Source: Bradyrhizobium sp. Gha (GTDB lineage: Bacteria; Pseudomonadota; Alphaproteobacteria; Rhizobiales; Xanthobacteraceae). Taken from it: a stretch of 64,000 bases of DNA. Of this stretch, positions 20,153 to 29,173 are shown piece by piece (the first letter of the stretch is position 1; each line of letters begins with the position of its first letter). The notes under the pieces are model-generated. The model was not told where the DNA came from. It saw only the letters and a list, made by a program, of their open reading frames with translations, and made no database searches. The translations under genes were made by a program, and so were the position numbers. The stretch covers positions 62,001 to 126,000 of the forward strand of contig NZ_FOQM01000018.1 of the NCBI RefSeq assembly GCF_900113735.1, in the 5' to 3' direction.

Positions 20153-21067
20153 ATGACCGAACCCGCATTCGTCGCGGTGGACTGGGGCACCAGCAGCTTT
20201 CGCCTCTGGCTGGTCGATCGCACCGGCCAGGTGCTGGCCGAGCGCCGCAGCGATGAGGGCATGCTGGCGGCGGCCAAGGCCGGCTTCCCCAGCGTGCTGC
20301 AAGCGCACCTCGCCGCGGTCCAAGCGCCTGATCATCTGCCGGTTCTGGTCTGCGGCATGGCTGGCGCCAAGACCGGCTGGGTCGAGGCCGGCTACGTCGA
20401 CACGCCGGCGCCGTTGTCCGCGGTCCTCCAGCAGGCCGCCCGCGTGCCGGGCGAAGTGCGCGACATCCGCATCCTGCCGGGCATCGCACAGCGCGACGCA
20501 TCCGCGCCCGACGTGATGCGCGGCGAGGAGACGCAATTGCTCGGCGCGCTTGGCCTCGAGGCCGCGGGCGAGGCCCTGGTCTGCATGCCCGGCACCCATT
20601 CGAAATGGGTGCGGGTGAAGGACGGCAGCGTTGCGCATTTCTCCACCTTCATGACCGGCGAGCTGTTCAGCGTCGTTTCGCGCGAGACGATCCTGTCGCT
20701 TGCCATCGCCGGCGCCGATGATGCCGAGGATGTCGCGAGCTTCAAGGCCGCCGTGAAAGCCGCGTTCGAGGCGCCGGCCTTCGCGGCCAATCACCTGTTC
20801 ACAGCGCGGTCGCGGCAGCTGCTGTTCGGCGGCACGCCGGCGGCGGCGCGCGAGACATTGTCGGGCACGTTGATCGGCGCAGAGCTCGCGGCGGGCCTCT
20901 CCGGCAGCGTGCCGAAGTCCGGCATCTCGCTGATTGCGTCGGGCCGCCTGGCGGCACTTTACCGCCAGGCTTTCGGTGCGCTGTCGGTTACCGTGAACCC
21001 GATCGATGCGGATGAAGCGGTGCGCCGCGGCCTGTCGAGGGCGGCTGCGGCGATCTGGACCAAGTAG
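20153..21067 (+). CDS. dgoK: 2-dehydro-3-deoxygalactonokinase
   Basis: The 304-residue protein matches the DgoK family: AVDWGTSSFRLWLVD phosphate-binding strand near the N-terminus, VCGMAGAKTGWVEAGYVDTP, MRGEETQLLGAL and MPGTHSKWVRV. It phosphorylates 2-dehydro-3-deoxy-D-galactonate at C6 in the DeLey-Doudoroff pathway. The ATG at 20153 starts right at the conserved region; the frame extends upstream without similarity. It is followed after 13 nt by the aldolase gene that uses its product, so the two steps are coupled in one operon. Confidence 0.92.
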   Translation: MTEPAFVAVDWGTSSFRLWLVDRTGQVLAERRSDEGMLAAAKAGFPSVLQAHLAAVQAPDHLPVLVCGMAGAKTGWVEAGYVDTPAPLSAVLQQAARVPGEVRDIRILPGIAQRDASAPDVMRGEETQLLGALGLEAAGEALVCMPGTHSKWVRVKDGSVAHFSTFMTGELFSVVSRETILSLAIAGADDAEDVASFKAAVKAAFEAPAFAANHLFTARSRQLLFGGTPAAARETLSGTLIGAELAAGLSGSVPKSGISLIASGRLAALYRQAFGALSVTVNPIDADEAVRRGLSRAAAAIWTK

Positions 21068-21080
21068 AAGGATCTTTGAG

Positions 21081-21713
21081 ATGAGCGTTCCCTTTCCGCC
21101 GATGAAGCGGCCCCTGGTCGCGATCCTGCGCGGCGTCAAGCCGGAGGAAAGCGAGGCCATCGTCGGCGTGCTGATCGAGGCCGGCATGACCGCGATCGAG
21201 ATTCCCCTGAACTCGCCCGATCCGTTCCGCTCGATCGGCATGGCCGCGAAGCTCGCCCCTGCCAACGTGCTGATCGGCGCCGGCACGGTGCTGAGTGCGC
21301 CTGATGTCGATCGCCTCAACGAGGCCGGCGGCAAGCTCATGGTGGCGCCGAATGTCGACACCGAGGTGCTGGCGCGGGCGCATCAGCATGGCATGGTGAC
21401 GCTGCCCGGCGTGTTCTCGCCGACCGAGGCGCTGCTCGCGGCGGGCTCCGGCGCCTCGGGCTTGAAGTTCTTTCCGGCGAGTGTGTTGGGTGCGTCCGGC
21501 ATTGCCGCGATCCGCGCGGTGCTGCCCGCAGGCGTGATGATCGCCGCGGTCGGCGGGGTCTCCGACCAGAATTTTGCCGAATACATCAAGGGCGGCGTGA
21601 CGGCCTTCGGGCTCGGTTCCAGCCTCTACAAATCAGGCATGTCGGCCGCCGACGTCGCTGCGCGCGCGAAAGCGACGATCGAAGCCTATGACCGGGCGAT
21701 TGCGAAGGACTGA
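21081..21713 (+). CDS. dgoA: 2-dehydro-3-deoxy-6-phosphogalactonate aldolase
   Basis: A 210-residue class I aldolase of the KDPG/KDPGal family: PLVAILRGVKPEES, the glutamate in AIEIPLNSPDPF, GAGTVLSAPDVDRL, and the Schiff-base lysine in SGLKFFPASVLGASG. The LNSPDP pattern and pairing with dgoK favour galactonate over KDPG as the substrate. It yields pyruvate and glyceraldehyde 3-phosphate. The dehydratase and transporter of the pathway are not in the window, so the route is completed elsewhere in the genome. Confidence 0.9.
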   Translation: MSVPFPPMKRPLVAILRGVKPEESEAIVGVLIEAGMTAIEIPLNSPDPFRSIGMAAKLAPANVLIGAGTVLSAPDVDRLNEAGGKLMVAPNVDTEVLARAHQHGMVTLPGVFSPTEALLAAGSGASGLKFFPASVLGASGIAAIRAVLPAGVMIAAVGGVSDQNFAEYIKGGVTAFGLGSSLYKSGMSAADVAARAKATIEAYDRAIAKD

Positions 21714-21800
21714 AACCCCATAAGGCCGTGATGCCCTAACGCTCATGCGTTGTCCCGTCTTGCTGCATTAGCGGGGTCAGGAGACCGACGAACAGCGCGT

Positions 21801-22166
21801 CTAGCCGCGCTTCGCCGACGGCGCAGGCAATTGCTCATGGCGGCGCTGGAAGCGCTGCCAGTGCAGCACGATGCCGATCAGTGCGGCGGGCGCGAAACCG
21901 AGCGCGATCAGGAACTGCGGCAGCTCCTTCGGCGAGATGAAGGCGATCGCGATGTCGGAGATAAGCCAGAGCGCAGCGAACATCACCGCGAAATCGGTGC
22001 GCGGGCAGCGCAGATAGTAGAACACGGCGGTGATGACCACGGCGGGTCCGATCGCGATGGCGATCATGACCGCCGTCAGCTCCTTCGGCGTCACCGCGTC
22101 CAGCACCATCGAGGCCAGCAGCCAGATGGCGGCAAACATGGCGATGATGTCGATCGGGTGTCGCAA
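21801..22166 (-). CDS. Small integral membrane protein with internal duplication (SPW-repeat-like)
   Basis: A 121-residue hydrophobic protein with about four membrane helices. The two halves repeat each other: MFAAIWLLASM..TPKELTAVMIAIAIGPA near residue 10 and MFAALWLISDI..SPKELPQFLIALGFAPA near residue 61. Each half is a two-helix unit joined by a [ST]PKEL loop. The C-terminus is basic and cytoplasmic-looking. No function is known to me; the layout recalls small SPW-repeat membrane proteins. It converges with dgoA, separated by 87 bp. Confidence 0.6.
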   Translation of the reverse strand: MRHPIDIIAMFAAIWLLASMVLDAVTPKELTAVMIAIAIGPAVVITAVFYYLRCPRTDFAVMFAALWLISDIAIAFISPKELPQFLIALGFAPAALIGIVLHWQRFQRRHEQLPAPSAKRG

Positions 22167-22206
22167 CCGAATACCTTTCGCGAGCTTGCGCTATCGTTGA
22201 GTCCCA

Positions 22207-22276
22207 AGCCTTCGACGTCGAGCCTTCGACGTCGAGCCTTCGACGTTAAGCGTTCGACATCAAGCCTTCGACGTCA
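22207..22276. repeat. Five-copy 14-bp tandem repeat
   Basis: Five head-to-tail copies of AGCCTTCGACGTCG-like units run at 22207-22220, 22221-22234, 22235-22248, 22249-22262 and 22263-22276. The first two are identical and the last three carry one to three changes. Adjacent units create self-complementary TCGACGTCGA cores. It lies in the 139-bp gap upstream of the small membrane protein gene and downstream of the thioesterase gene, both on the minus strand. Confidence 0.9.
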
Positions 22277-22305
22277 GGCCCGTTCCGTCAAGTAAAATAC
22301 GCCTG

Positions 22306-23211
22306 TCACTCGTCGTTTCCGGGCGCCGGACGCAACATGAAATGGCCGAAAGCGGAGGCGATCGGCTTGCCCGGCTCGTCCTGCCAGGCGCGTGCCTCAA
22401 AGGCGACGATACGCCGTCCCTGTTTCACGATCGAGACATTGGCAATGGTATCCAGCGCCCGGCCGGATCGTAAGTAGTTCACAGTCAGCCCGATCGGCTT
22501 CGGCAGCGTCGCGATTCCGAGCTCGCGCCGTACGCCGATGATCGCTGTGGTTTCGAGAAAGGCGCCGGTCATGCCACCATGGATGGCCGGCAGGATCGGG
22601 TTGCCGATGATCTTTGGCGAGAACGGCATCGTCAGCGTGCCGTCATCATTGACGCGAATGCCGAGGGCGCGCGCGAACGGGCTGTTGGCGAACGGACCGT
22701 CGGGATCGTCCGGCGCCTCCAGGGTCGGAATGCTGCGCTCCTCCATCGGGCGATCCGCGAGCATGTTGGTGCGGTTGGCGCCGATCATGAAGCAGGCGGT
22801 GGCGGTCGCCACCGGATCGTCCTCGGACTCCTGGTAGGCCGTGGAGCGAACGAACGCGATCGAGCGCGTGGTGCGATAGCAGACCGAATGCGCCTTGATG
22901 GCGAGGCCAGGCGTCGCCGGCTTCTGGTAGTCGATGCGCAGATCGAGCGTCGCGATCGCGCTGGTGCCGTCGAGCGCGAGCTGCACCGCCATGCCGCAGC
23001 TCTCATCCAGCATCGCGGTGACGACGCCGCCATGCAGCACGCCAGTGTCGGTGTCGCCGACGAAGACGGGGCGATAGGGCAGGCTCGACCACGCCTCGCC
23101 CGGTGCGAACCGCTCGAGCTGGAGCCCGCTGATACGGCCGTAATCGGAACGGCGGCACTTGATGGCGTCGGCGAGTTCCTCGAACGGAAGCGTGGGCGAT
23201 GAGGTAGACAT
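22306..23211 (-). CDS. Double-hotdog acyl-CoA thioesterase (PaaI-like)
   Basis: The 301-residue protein holds two hotdog-fold thioesterase domains. The first has TGVLHGGVVTAMLDESCGMA (residues about 55-75), the second ILPAIHGGMTGAFLETTA near 210; both match the HGG...LDE/ET signature of the PaaI/4HBT family, with the acidic residue retained. Such tandem proteins hydrolyse aryl- or acyl-CoA thioesters. Most PaaI proteins are single domains of about 140 residues that oligomerise, so this is a fused version. It is divergent from the small gene at 23341. Confidence 0.85.
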   Translation of the reverse strand: MSTSSPTLPFEELADAIKCRRSDYGRISGLQLERFAPGEAWSSLPYRPVFVGDTDTGVLHGGVVTAMLDESCGMAVQLALDGTSAIATLDLRIDYQKPATPGLAIKAHSVCYRTTRSIAFVRSTAYQESEDDPVATATACFMIGANRTNMLADRPMEERSIPTLEAPDDPDGPFANSPFARALGIRVNDDGTLTMPFSPKIIGNPILPAIHGGMTGAFLETTAIIGVRRELGIATLPKPIGLTVNYLRSGRALDTIANVSIVKQGRRIVAFEARAWQDEPGKPIASAFGHFMLRPAPGNDE

Positions 23212-23340
23212 GGTGACGTTCTAGACCAGTGTCGCGCGCCGCGCAAAACCCCGCATGCAGCCTCTGCAAGCCCGGTTTTGCCTCGACAGATCAGGCTGAA
23301 GCAACGATGGTGGGCCTTCCATTGCCGCGAGGAGTATCCC

Positions 23341-23655
23341 ATGGCAGCCCCCGAAACGCCCGCCAACCAGGGACCCGTCATCATTTCCAATTCAAGCTCC
23401 GAACGGGCGCCGATCATCTATTTCGACGGTGCATCCTGCTTCGGCCACCACAATGGTGCGATCCAGATCGAGCTTGCCGCAAACCTCTTGATGCCTGTTG
23501 GTGCCGCCGTCAGAGTGGACGTGGTCCAGACCGCGCATCTGCGCTGCAGCCCCGCCGCGGCGCTCGCCTTGCGCGAAGCAATCGACAAGGCGCTCGCGAT
23601 GCTCAAGCTCGGACAGCAGGAGCGGGCGGAGACGATCCCGTCGGTGAAGAACTGA
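23341..23655 (+). CDS. Conserved small protein of unknown function
   Basis: A 104-residue protein from an ATG preceded by GAGGAG. It has no signal peptide or membrane helix. The central part (APIIYFDGASCFGHHNGAIQ, then VVQTAHLRCSPAAALALREA and IDKALAMLK) recalls small DUF3467-type proteins, where a beta-rich region precedes a conserved SP..A..L helix, but I am not sure. It converges with the amidase gene, leaving 37 bp between stops. Confidence 0.6.
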   Translation: MAAPETPANQGPVIISNSSSERAPIIYFDGASCFGHHNGAIQIELAANLLMPVGAAVRVDVVQTAHLRCSPAAALALREAIDKALAMLKLGQQERAETIPSVKN

Positions 23656-23692
23656 GGCTTATCGAATTGGGTATCGAGAGGATCACCAAATC

Positions 23693-25162
23693 TCAGCCGA
23701 CATGCACTTTCGGCTTCTTCCCGTCATTCCACTTGCCGTCGAGCGCGCGCTCGATCTGGGCGGCGAGCTGCAGCAGCAGGCCATCATTGGCCTGCTTCGC
23801 GATGGCCTGGATGCCGAGCGGCAGGCCGTGATCCTGGGCTGCCATCGGCATCGAGATCGCGGGAATGCCGCAGAGATTGGCGAGCGGCGTGAAGGCGAAG
23901 AAGCGCCAGAGATTGCCGAACCAGTCGAACACGTCGGGATTGTCGGACGTGGTGAGATATTCCTTTGTGCCGACCTTCGGCGTCGGCAGCGCCGTGATCG
24001 GCGTCAGGATCACGTCCCACTGCTCGAAGAAGCTGCCGAAGCCGCGCGAGGTCGTATTGAACACGGCTTGCATTTTGGCCCGGTCGGCAAAGCTGGTGTG
24101 AAGTCCGGCTTCCCAGATCCGGATGTTCATCGGCTCGATCAGATCTTCCGGCGGCCGCTCCAGCCCGCGCGCCGCGAGCATGTTGGAGATCACGACCGAA
24201 AAATTCGAGATGTAGCAGGTGGTCTGGGCCGCGAAGGCGGCGCGAAAATCGAGGTTCGGCAGCGCGTAGTCGACGTGATGGCCGAGGCCTTCGAGGAAGC
24301 GGCCGGTCTTCTCCAGTTCGGCCGCGATCTCCGGTGTCGCGGTGTAGTCGCCCCAGGTGTGGGACAGCGCGATGCGCAGCTTTGCAGGATCGCGCTTGAT
24401 CATCTCGCAATAGGGCTGTGCCGTGGTCCAGAACGGCATGAACTCGCCGGGTGCAGGCCCGCGCGCATGGTCGACGAAAGCGGCGGTGTCGCGCACCGAG
24501 CGCGACTGGCATCCTTGGATCGAGACGAGGCCGGTGAGATCGGACATATGCGGCGCCAGCGAGAACACGCCACGCGACACTTTCAATCCGATGTTGCCGT
24601 TGACGCCGGCGGGGATGCGGATCGAGCCGCCGCCGTCGGTCGCGTGCGCGATCGGCACCACGCCGGCTGCCACCATCGCGGCGCTGCCCGCCGACGAGCC
24701 GCAGGTGGTGTAGTCGGTATTCCAGGGATTGCGGGTGACATAGACGGCGGGATTGTCGGCCGAAGAGCACACGCCGAATTCCGGCGTCGTCGTGCGCCCG
24801 ATCAGATTGAGGCCTGCCTGGCGGAATTTGCCTGTGAGGAACGTGTCGGCCGCGGCGCGATTGCCGCGCATCAACAGCGAGCCCATCTCCTGGAGCCGGC
24901 CTTTCATGGTCGGACCGAGGTCCTTCATCAGGAAGGGAAGGCCGGCGAACGGACCTGAGAGATTGGCGCCGTCCTTGGCGGGATCGGCAATGACGTCGTC
25001 GAACAGCTCGACCACGCCCGACAGCGTCGGATCGACCTTGGCGACGGCCGCCGCGGCCTGACGAGCCAATTCCTTCGCCGTCAGCTCGCCCTTGCGGACG
25101 CGCGCTGCAAGTCCGACGCCGTCATGCTGCGTCCATTCGTTCCAGCTCATCGGCAAGGTCAT
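23693..25162 (-). CDS. Amidase-signature hydrolase, NylA-like
   Basis: The 489-residue amidase has the Ser-cisSer-Lys triad: Lys in GLPFLMKDLGP, cis-Ser in TTCGSSAGSAAMVAAG, and the nucleophile in ATDGGGSIRIPAG. The DGGGSIRIPA version, and the Cys before GSS, resemble 6-aminohexanoate-cyclic-dimer hydrolase (NylA) more than GatA or allophanate hydrolase. The second half carries ILTPITALPTPKVG and TPLANLCGIPAISMP. It lies 110 nt downstream of the ring-opening amidohydrolase gene on the same strand; together they could open and then trim a cyclic amide or ureide. The actual substrate is unknown. Confidence 0.88.
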   Translation of the reverse strand: MTLPMSWNEWTQHDGVGLAARVRKGELTAKELARQAAAAVAKVDPTLSGVVELFDDVIADPAKDGANLSGPFAGLPFLMKDLGPTMKGRLQEMGSLLMRGNRAAADTFLTGKFRQAGLNLIGRTTTPEFGVCSSADNPAVYVTRNPWNTDYTTCGSSAGSAAMVAAGVVPIAHATDGGGSIRIPAGVNGNIGLKVSRGVFSLAPHMSDLTGLVSIQGCQSRSVRDTAAFVDHARGPAPGEFMPFWTTAQPYCEMIKRDPAKLRIALSHTWGDYTATPEIAAELEKTGRFLEGLGHHVDYALPNLDFRAAFAAQTTCYISNFSVVISNMLAARGLERPPEDLIEPMNIRIWEAGLHTSFADRAKMQAVFNTTSRGFGSFFEQWDVILTPITALPTPKVGTKEYLTTSDNPDVFDWFGNLWRFFAFTPLANLCGIPAISMPMAAQDHGLPLGIQAIAKQANDGLLLQLAAQIERALDGKWNDGKKPKVHVG

Positions 25163-25272
25163 GACGTCAGATCCTCTTGAGGTGTCGCGTCACCTTTTTC
25201 GCAAGGGCCGGCATGAATCAACTGAGCCGGCGCGAAGGGCAGGGTTGCGCCGGGCGGAGAGGTCGGCGCGCT

Positions 25273-26376
25273 CTAGAGCAGGCGCGCGATGGCCGCAACC
25301 GGCCCGCCGCCGGCGGGCCCTTGATGTTCGGCGCCGCCCGAGACGTAGACCGCGCCGGTGCCGGCAAGGCCCGCGATCAGGCCGCCTACCGCTGCGCGGG
25401 CATGGCGTGTCGAGCTGATGTCGGTGTCCTCGAGCATGGTGTGGCGAAAGCCGCGCACGCTTCCATTTGGCGAGGCCTCGGCCTTGGCGAACACGTTCAC
25501 GAACTCGCGGCCTGCCTTTGCCTGCGGGCCAAGCCCTACGCTGTTCAGCGCCGACAAGACCGCCGAGGCGTCGATCGCATCGCTCATCACGGCATGGCCG
25601 ATTTCGAATTCGCTCGCCGACGAATCTGAATTGCCGAGCACGATGACGACGTTGTGCATCAGCTCGATCCCCGATGAGGTCGAGGCCACCTTCGAGAACA
25701 GATCATAGCGCCGCAGCACATCGTCGTCGTCGATGTCGAACATGACCTCGCCAAGCGCAACCGCAACGCCGAGCGCAGAGGCGCCGCGTGAATAGGCCAT
25801 CGAGCTGTAGGCGCTGATCGTCGCCGTCTTGTGGCCGCGCGAGCTTGCTGCTTCGACACGCTCGCTGGTGAGCAGCGGACATTTGATCTGGACGAAATGG
25901 ACGTCGGCAGCATCGGTGATGCCTGCATCTTCCATCGCGGCCTTCACCGTCTTGGCGGTCTCGGTGATCTGGGCGGAGCGGCCGAGCTCTTCGGGCAGAA
26001 AATCGCGGGTCTGCGCCATGCCGATGCTCAGGCGCTTGCCGGAGATGCCTGCGGGCCGCTGTTGAACGTCCTGGCGCGTGAACACCGTGATGTGCGGGCT
26101 GAGCACGCCTTCGGTACCGCCGGACATCACGAAGGCGATGCGCTGCTCGACTTCTTCAGGCGTCAGATCGAGCTTTGGCGCCAGCGCCATGCGCAGCGCT
26201 GCGACCGCATATTCCCGCGTAAAATCGTTGACGCCGCCATTGCCTTCGGTCTTGCCGAGGATCGCCAGGATGCAAGCCGGATCGATCGCGCGGGAGCCGA
26301 TCAGGCTCATGAGGCCGGAAACATCGCCGGGACCTTTGGTGGCGATCTTGAAGACGCCAACCGACGTGGTGCGCAT
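25273..26376 (-). CDS. Ring-opening amidohydrolase (cyanuric acid amidohydrolase / barbiturase family)
   Basis: The 367-residue product matches the small AtzD/TrzD/barbiturase family, built from three similar units each with a Ser-Lys pair. Landmarks are MSGGTEGVLSPHITVF, HFVQIKCPLLT, AYSRGASALGVAVALGEV, SSASEFEIGHAVMSDAID, SSTRHARAAVGGLIAGL and VYVSGGAEHQGPAGGG. These enzymes hydrolyse cyanuric acid (from s-triazines) or barbiturate (from pyrimidines). No allophanate or biuret hydrolase is seen nearby; the following amidase is a candidate second step. The start codon at 26376 fits a typical MRTTSVGVFKI opening. Confidence 0.92.
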   Translation of the reverse strand: MRTTSVGVFKIATKGPGDVSGLMSLIGSRAIDPACILAILGKTEGNGGVNDFTREYAVAALRMALAPKLDLTPEEVEQRIAFVMSGGTEGVLSPHITVFTRQDVQQRPAGISGKRLSIGMAQTRDFLPEELGRSAQITETAKTVKAAMEDAGITDAADVHFVQIKCPLLTSERVEAASSRGHKTATISAYSSMAYSRGASALGVAVALGEVMFDIDDDDVLRRYDLFSKVASTSSGIELMHNVVIVLGNSDSSASEFEIGHAVMSDAIDASAVLSALNSVGLGPQAKAGREFVNVFAKAEASPNGSVRGFRHTMLEDTDISSTRHARAAVGGLIAGLAGTGAVYVSGGAEHQGPAGGGPVAAIARLL

Positions 26377-26797
26377 GGAGTATCCTCGCGGGAAGTTTGC
26401 TGATCCGGCGGAGGCTAACCAGCCGTGGAAGCGGGGCGGATGTCAAGTGCAAGGTCCGTAGTCCGGATCGAGAAGGAGAAGGCGTGTCTGCTGTTCGAGA
26501 TGTGAATTGGAGGACGATGGCTCCCGCGCCTTGCCGTGCATCCTTCGAGGCTCCCCGCGCGGCGCGATGCGCCGTGCGTCACGCGCCTCAGGACGACGGA
26601 GCTAACATTGTCAGCGAAGCAAGAGGTGTTCCGCGACATCCCCACGATTGTGGCGAGATCGCATCGGCCCGACAAAAAATCCCCTGTCGACGGCCACCCG
26701 CCGCACCTTGATGAATCGACCTTGGTTGGTCCATAAGCGGCGTCCCGCGGCCGCATTTCGGTCTGCGTCGCGTGCTTGGACATAGAGGGATTCTCGC
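26377..26797. other. 421-bp intergenic region before tex
   Basis: This divergent region between the ring-opening amidohydrolase and tex has no supportable gene; its short frames show no family motif. It contains the degenerate palindrome at 26538-26600, listed separately, and an AGAGGGA ribosome site just upstream of the tex GTG. Promoters for both flanking genes are expected here, but I could not single out convincing -35/-10 pairs. Confidence 0.6.
26538..26600. repeat. Degenerate GCATCCTTCGAGG / CCTCAGGA.GACGG intergenic palindrome
   Basis: The element starts GCATCCTTCGAGGCTC and ends CGCCTCAGGACGACGG, with a GC-rich centre. It resembles the abundant CATCCTTCGAGG...CCTCAGGATGACGG palindromes seen between genes in Bradyrhizobium and Rhodopseudomonas, here with changes in both arms. 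It has no coding role. Confidence 0.6.
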
Positions 26798-29137
26798 GTG
26801 GCAAATATCAACCAGAAAATTGCGCAGGAGCTTGGGGTTCGGGCGGAGCAGGTCGAGGCTGCGGTGACGTTGCTCGACGGCGGCGCCACGGTTCCTTTCA
26901 TCGCCCGCTACCGCAAGGAAGCGACCGGTGCGCTCGACGACGCGCAATTGCGGACCCTGGAGGAGCGCCTGGTCTACCTGCGCGAGCTCGAAGACCGCCG
27001 CAAGGCGATCCTCGAATCAGTCCGCGAGCAGGGCAAGCTCGATGCTGCGCTCGAAGCCTCCATTCTCGCCGCCGACAGCAAGGCGCGCCTCGAAGACATC
27101 TATCTGCCATTCAAGCCGAAGCGCCGCACCAAGGCCGAGATCGCCAAGGAAGCCGGCCTCGAAGCGCTTGCCGTCAAGCTCATCGCCGAGCCTGGCAACG
27201 ATCCCAAAGTCGTCGCCGAAGGTTTCATCAACGCCGAGAAGGGCGTTGCCGACGCCGCGGCTGCGCTAGACGGCGCCCGCGCCATCCTGGTCGAACGCTT
27301 CGACGAAGACGCCGATTTGATCGGCGTGTTGCGCGAGGAGATGTGGACCAATGCGCGCATGACCTCGAAGGTGCGCGATGGCAAGAAGACCGAGGGCGAA
27401 AAATTCGCCGACTATTTTGACTTCTCCGAGCCGCTGACCAAGCTGCCGTCGCACCGCATCCTGGCGATGTTCCGCGGCGAGAAGGAAGAAATCCTCGATC
27501 TCCAGATCCAGGCCGAGGCGGAGGCGCCGCCCGCCGGCGTGCCCGGTGCCTATGAGCTGAAGATCATGAAGCGGTTCGGCATCGCCGATCTCAAGCGCGC
27601 CGGCGACCGTTGGCTGATCGACACCGTGCGCTGGGCCTGGCGCACCAAGATCCAGGTGCATCTCAACATCGATTTGCGCATGCGGCTGTGGAACTCGGCC
27701 GAGACCGAGGCCGTGCGCGTGTTCGCTTCGAACCTGCGTGATCTCCTGCTGGCCGCCCCCGCCGGCACCCGCGTCACCATGGGTCTCGATCCCGGCTACC
27801 GCACCGGCGTCAAGGTCGCCGTCACTGACGCGACCGGCAAGGTCGTCGATACCGCGGTGATCTATCCGCATGAACCGCAGCGGCAGTGGAATGAGTCACT
27901 CGCGATCCTCGGCAAGCTCGCGATCAAGCATCGTGTCGAGTTGATCGCGATCGGCAACGGCACCGCCTCGCGCGAAACCGACAGGCTCGCAGGCGATCTC
28001 GTCAAGGGTCTCGCCGAATTGAAGATGTCCAAGATCGTGGTGTCCGAAGCCGGCGCGTCGGTCTATTCGGCCTCCGCTTTCGCCTCCGAGGAGTTGCCCG
28101 ACCTCGACGTCACCCTGCGCGGCGCGGTCTCGATCGCCCGCCGTCTTCAGGATCCGCTCGCCGAGCTCGTCAAGATCGAGCCCAAGGCAATCGGCGTCGG
28201 CCAGTATCAGCACGACCTCGGTCAGGCCAAGCTCGCCAAATCGCTCGACGCGGTGGTGGAAGACTGCGTGAACGCGGTCGGTGTCGACGTCAACACCGCC
28301 TCCGCGCCACTGCTCGCACGCGTGTCGGGCGTCGGTTCCGGCCTGGCGCAGAGCATCGTGGCGCATCGGAACGCCAACGGCCCGTTCAAGTCGCGCAAGG
28401 CGCTGAAGGAGGTGCCGCGGCTCGGTCCGAAGGCGTTCGAGCAGTGCGCGGGCTTCCTGCGCATCCTCGGCGGCGAAGACCCGCTCGATGCCTCCGGCGT
28501 GCATCCGGAGGCTTATCCGGTGGTACGCCGGATTCTCGAGGCCACCAAGAGCGACATCAAGGCGCTGATCGGCAGCAGTGAGGTCGTCCGCACGCTGAAG
28601 CCGAAGGACTTCGTCGACGAGACCTTTGGCCTGCCGACCGTCACCGACATTCTGCGCGAGCTGGAAAAGCCCGGCCGCGACCCGCGTCCGGCGTTCAAGG
28701 CCGCGGTGTTCAAGGAAGGCGTCGAGGAGATCAAGCATCTCCAGAAGGGCATGATCCTCGAGGGCACCGTCACCAACGTCGCCGCCTTCGGCGCCTTCGT
28801 CGACATCGGTGTGCACCAGGACGGCCTCGTGCACATCTCCGCGATGTCGAAAACCTTCATCAAGGATCCGCGCGAGGTGGTGAAGCCCGGCGATATCGTC
28901 AAGGTGAAGGTGCTGGACTTCGAGGTTGCCCGCAAGCGCATCTCGCTGACCTTGCGCCTCGACGACGAGGTTGGCGCCAAGAAGGACGCCCCCGGCATGC
29001 AGCGCGACAACAACTCTCGTAACGCCGCCCGCATGACCTCGTCGGCCCCGCGCAAGCAGGAGTCGTCCGGTGGCGGCGGCGCGCTGGCCGAGGCCATGCG
29101 CCGGGCCGCGGAGAAGAACAACGGCAAGCGGGCGTGA
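26798..29137 (+). CDS. tex: Tex, S1-domain RNA-binding transcription accessory protein
   Basis: The 779-residue protein is full length for Tex. The N-terminal helical domain (GATVPFIARYRKEATGALDD), the YqgF-like RNase H-fold domain (GLDPGYRTGVKVAVTD), helix-hairpin-helix segments (SGVGSGLAQSIVAHRN) and a C-terminal S1 domain from about 651 (GTVTNVAAFGAFVDIGVHQD) appear in order. A low-complexity tail follows. Tex binds nucleic acid and affects transcription and stress responses. It starts with GTG behind AGAGGGA. The gene stands alone. Confidence 0.95.
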   Translation: MANINQKIAQELGVRAEQVEAAVTLLDGGATVPFIARYRKEATGALDDAQLRTLEERLVYLRELEDRRKAILESVREQGKLDAALEASILAADSKARLEDIYLPFKPKRRTKAEIAKEAGLEALAVKLIAEPGNDPKVVAEGFINAEKGVADAAAALDGARAILVERFDEDADLIGVLREEMWTNARMTSKVRDGKKTEGEKFADYFDFSEPLTKLPSHRILAMFRGEKEEILDLQIQAEAEAPPAGVPGAYELKIMKRFGIADLKRAGDRWLIDTVRWAWRTKIQVHLNIDLRMRLWNSAETEAVRVFASNLRDLLLAAPAGTRVTMGLDPGYRTGVKVAVTDATGKVVDTAVIYPHEPQRQWNESLAILGKLAIKHRVELIAIGNGTASRETDRLAGDLVKGLAELKMSKIVVSEAGASVYSASAFASEELPDLDVTLRGAVSIARRLQDPLAELVKIEPKAIGVGQYQHDLGQAKLAKSLDAVVEDCVNAVGVDVNTASAPLLARVSGVGSGLAQSIVAHRNANGPFKSRKALKEVPRLGPKAFEQCAGFLRILGGEDPLDASGVHPEAYPVVRRILEATKSDIKALIGSSEVVRTLKPKDFVDETFGLPTVTDILRELEKPGRDPRPAFKAAVFKEGVEEIKHLQKGMILEGTVTNVAAFGAFVDIGVHQDGLVHISAMSKTFIKDPREVVKPGDIVKVKVLDFEVARKRISLTLRLDDEVGAKKDAPGMQRDNNSRNAARMTSSAPRKQESSGGGGALAEAMRRAAEKNNGKRA

Positions 29138-29173
29138 GGGGGTGAGTAGCCCGTAGGGCGTGCTCTAACCACT

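Noticed and set aside
22207..22276. CRISPR-like array
   Set aside because: Units are 14 bp and directly adjacent with no spacers, and no cas gene is present.
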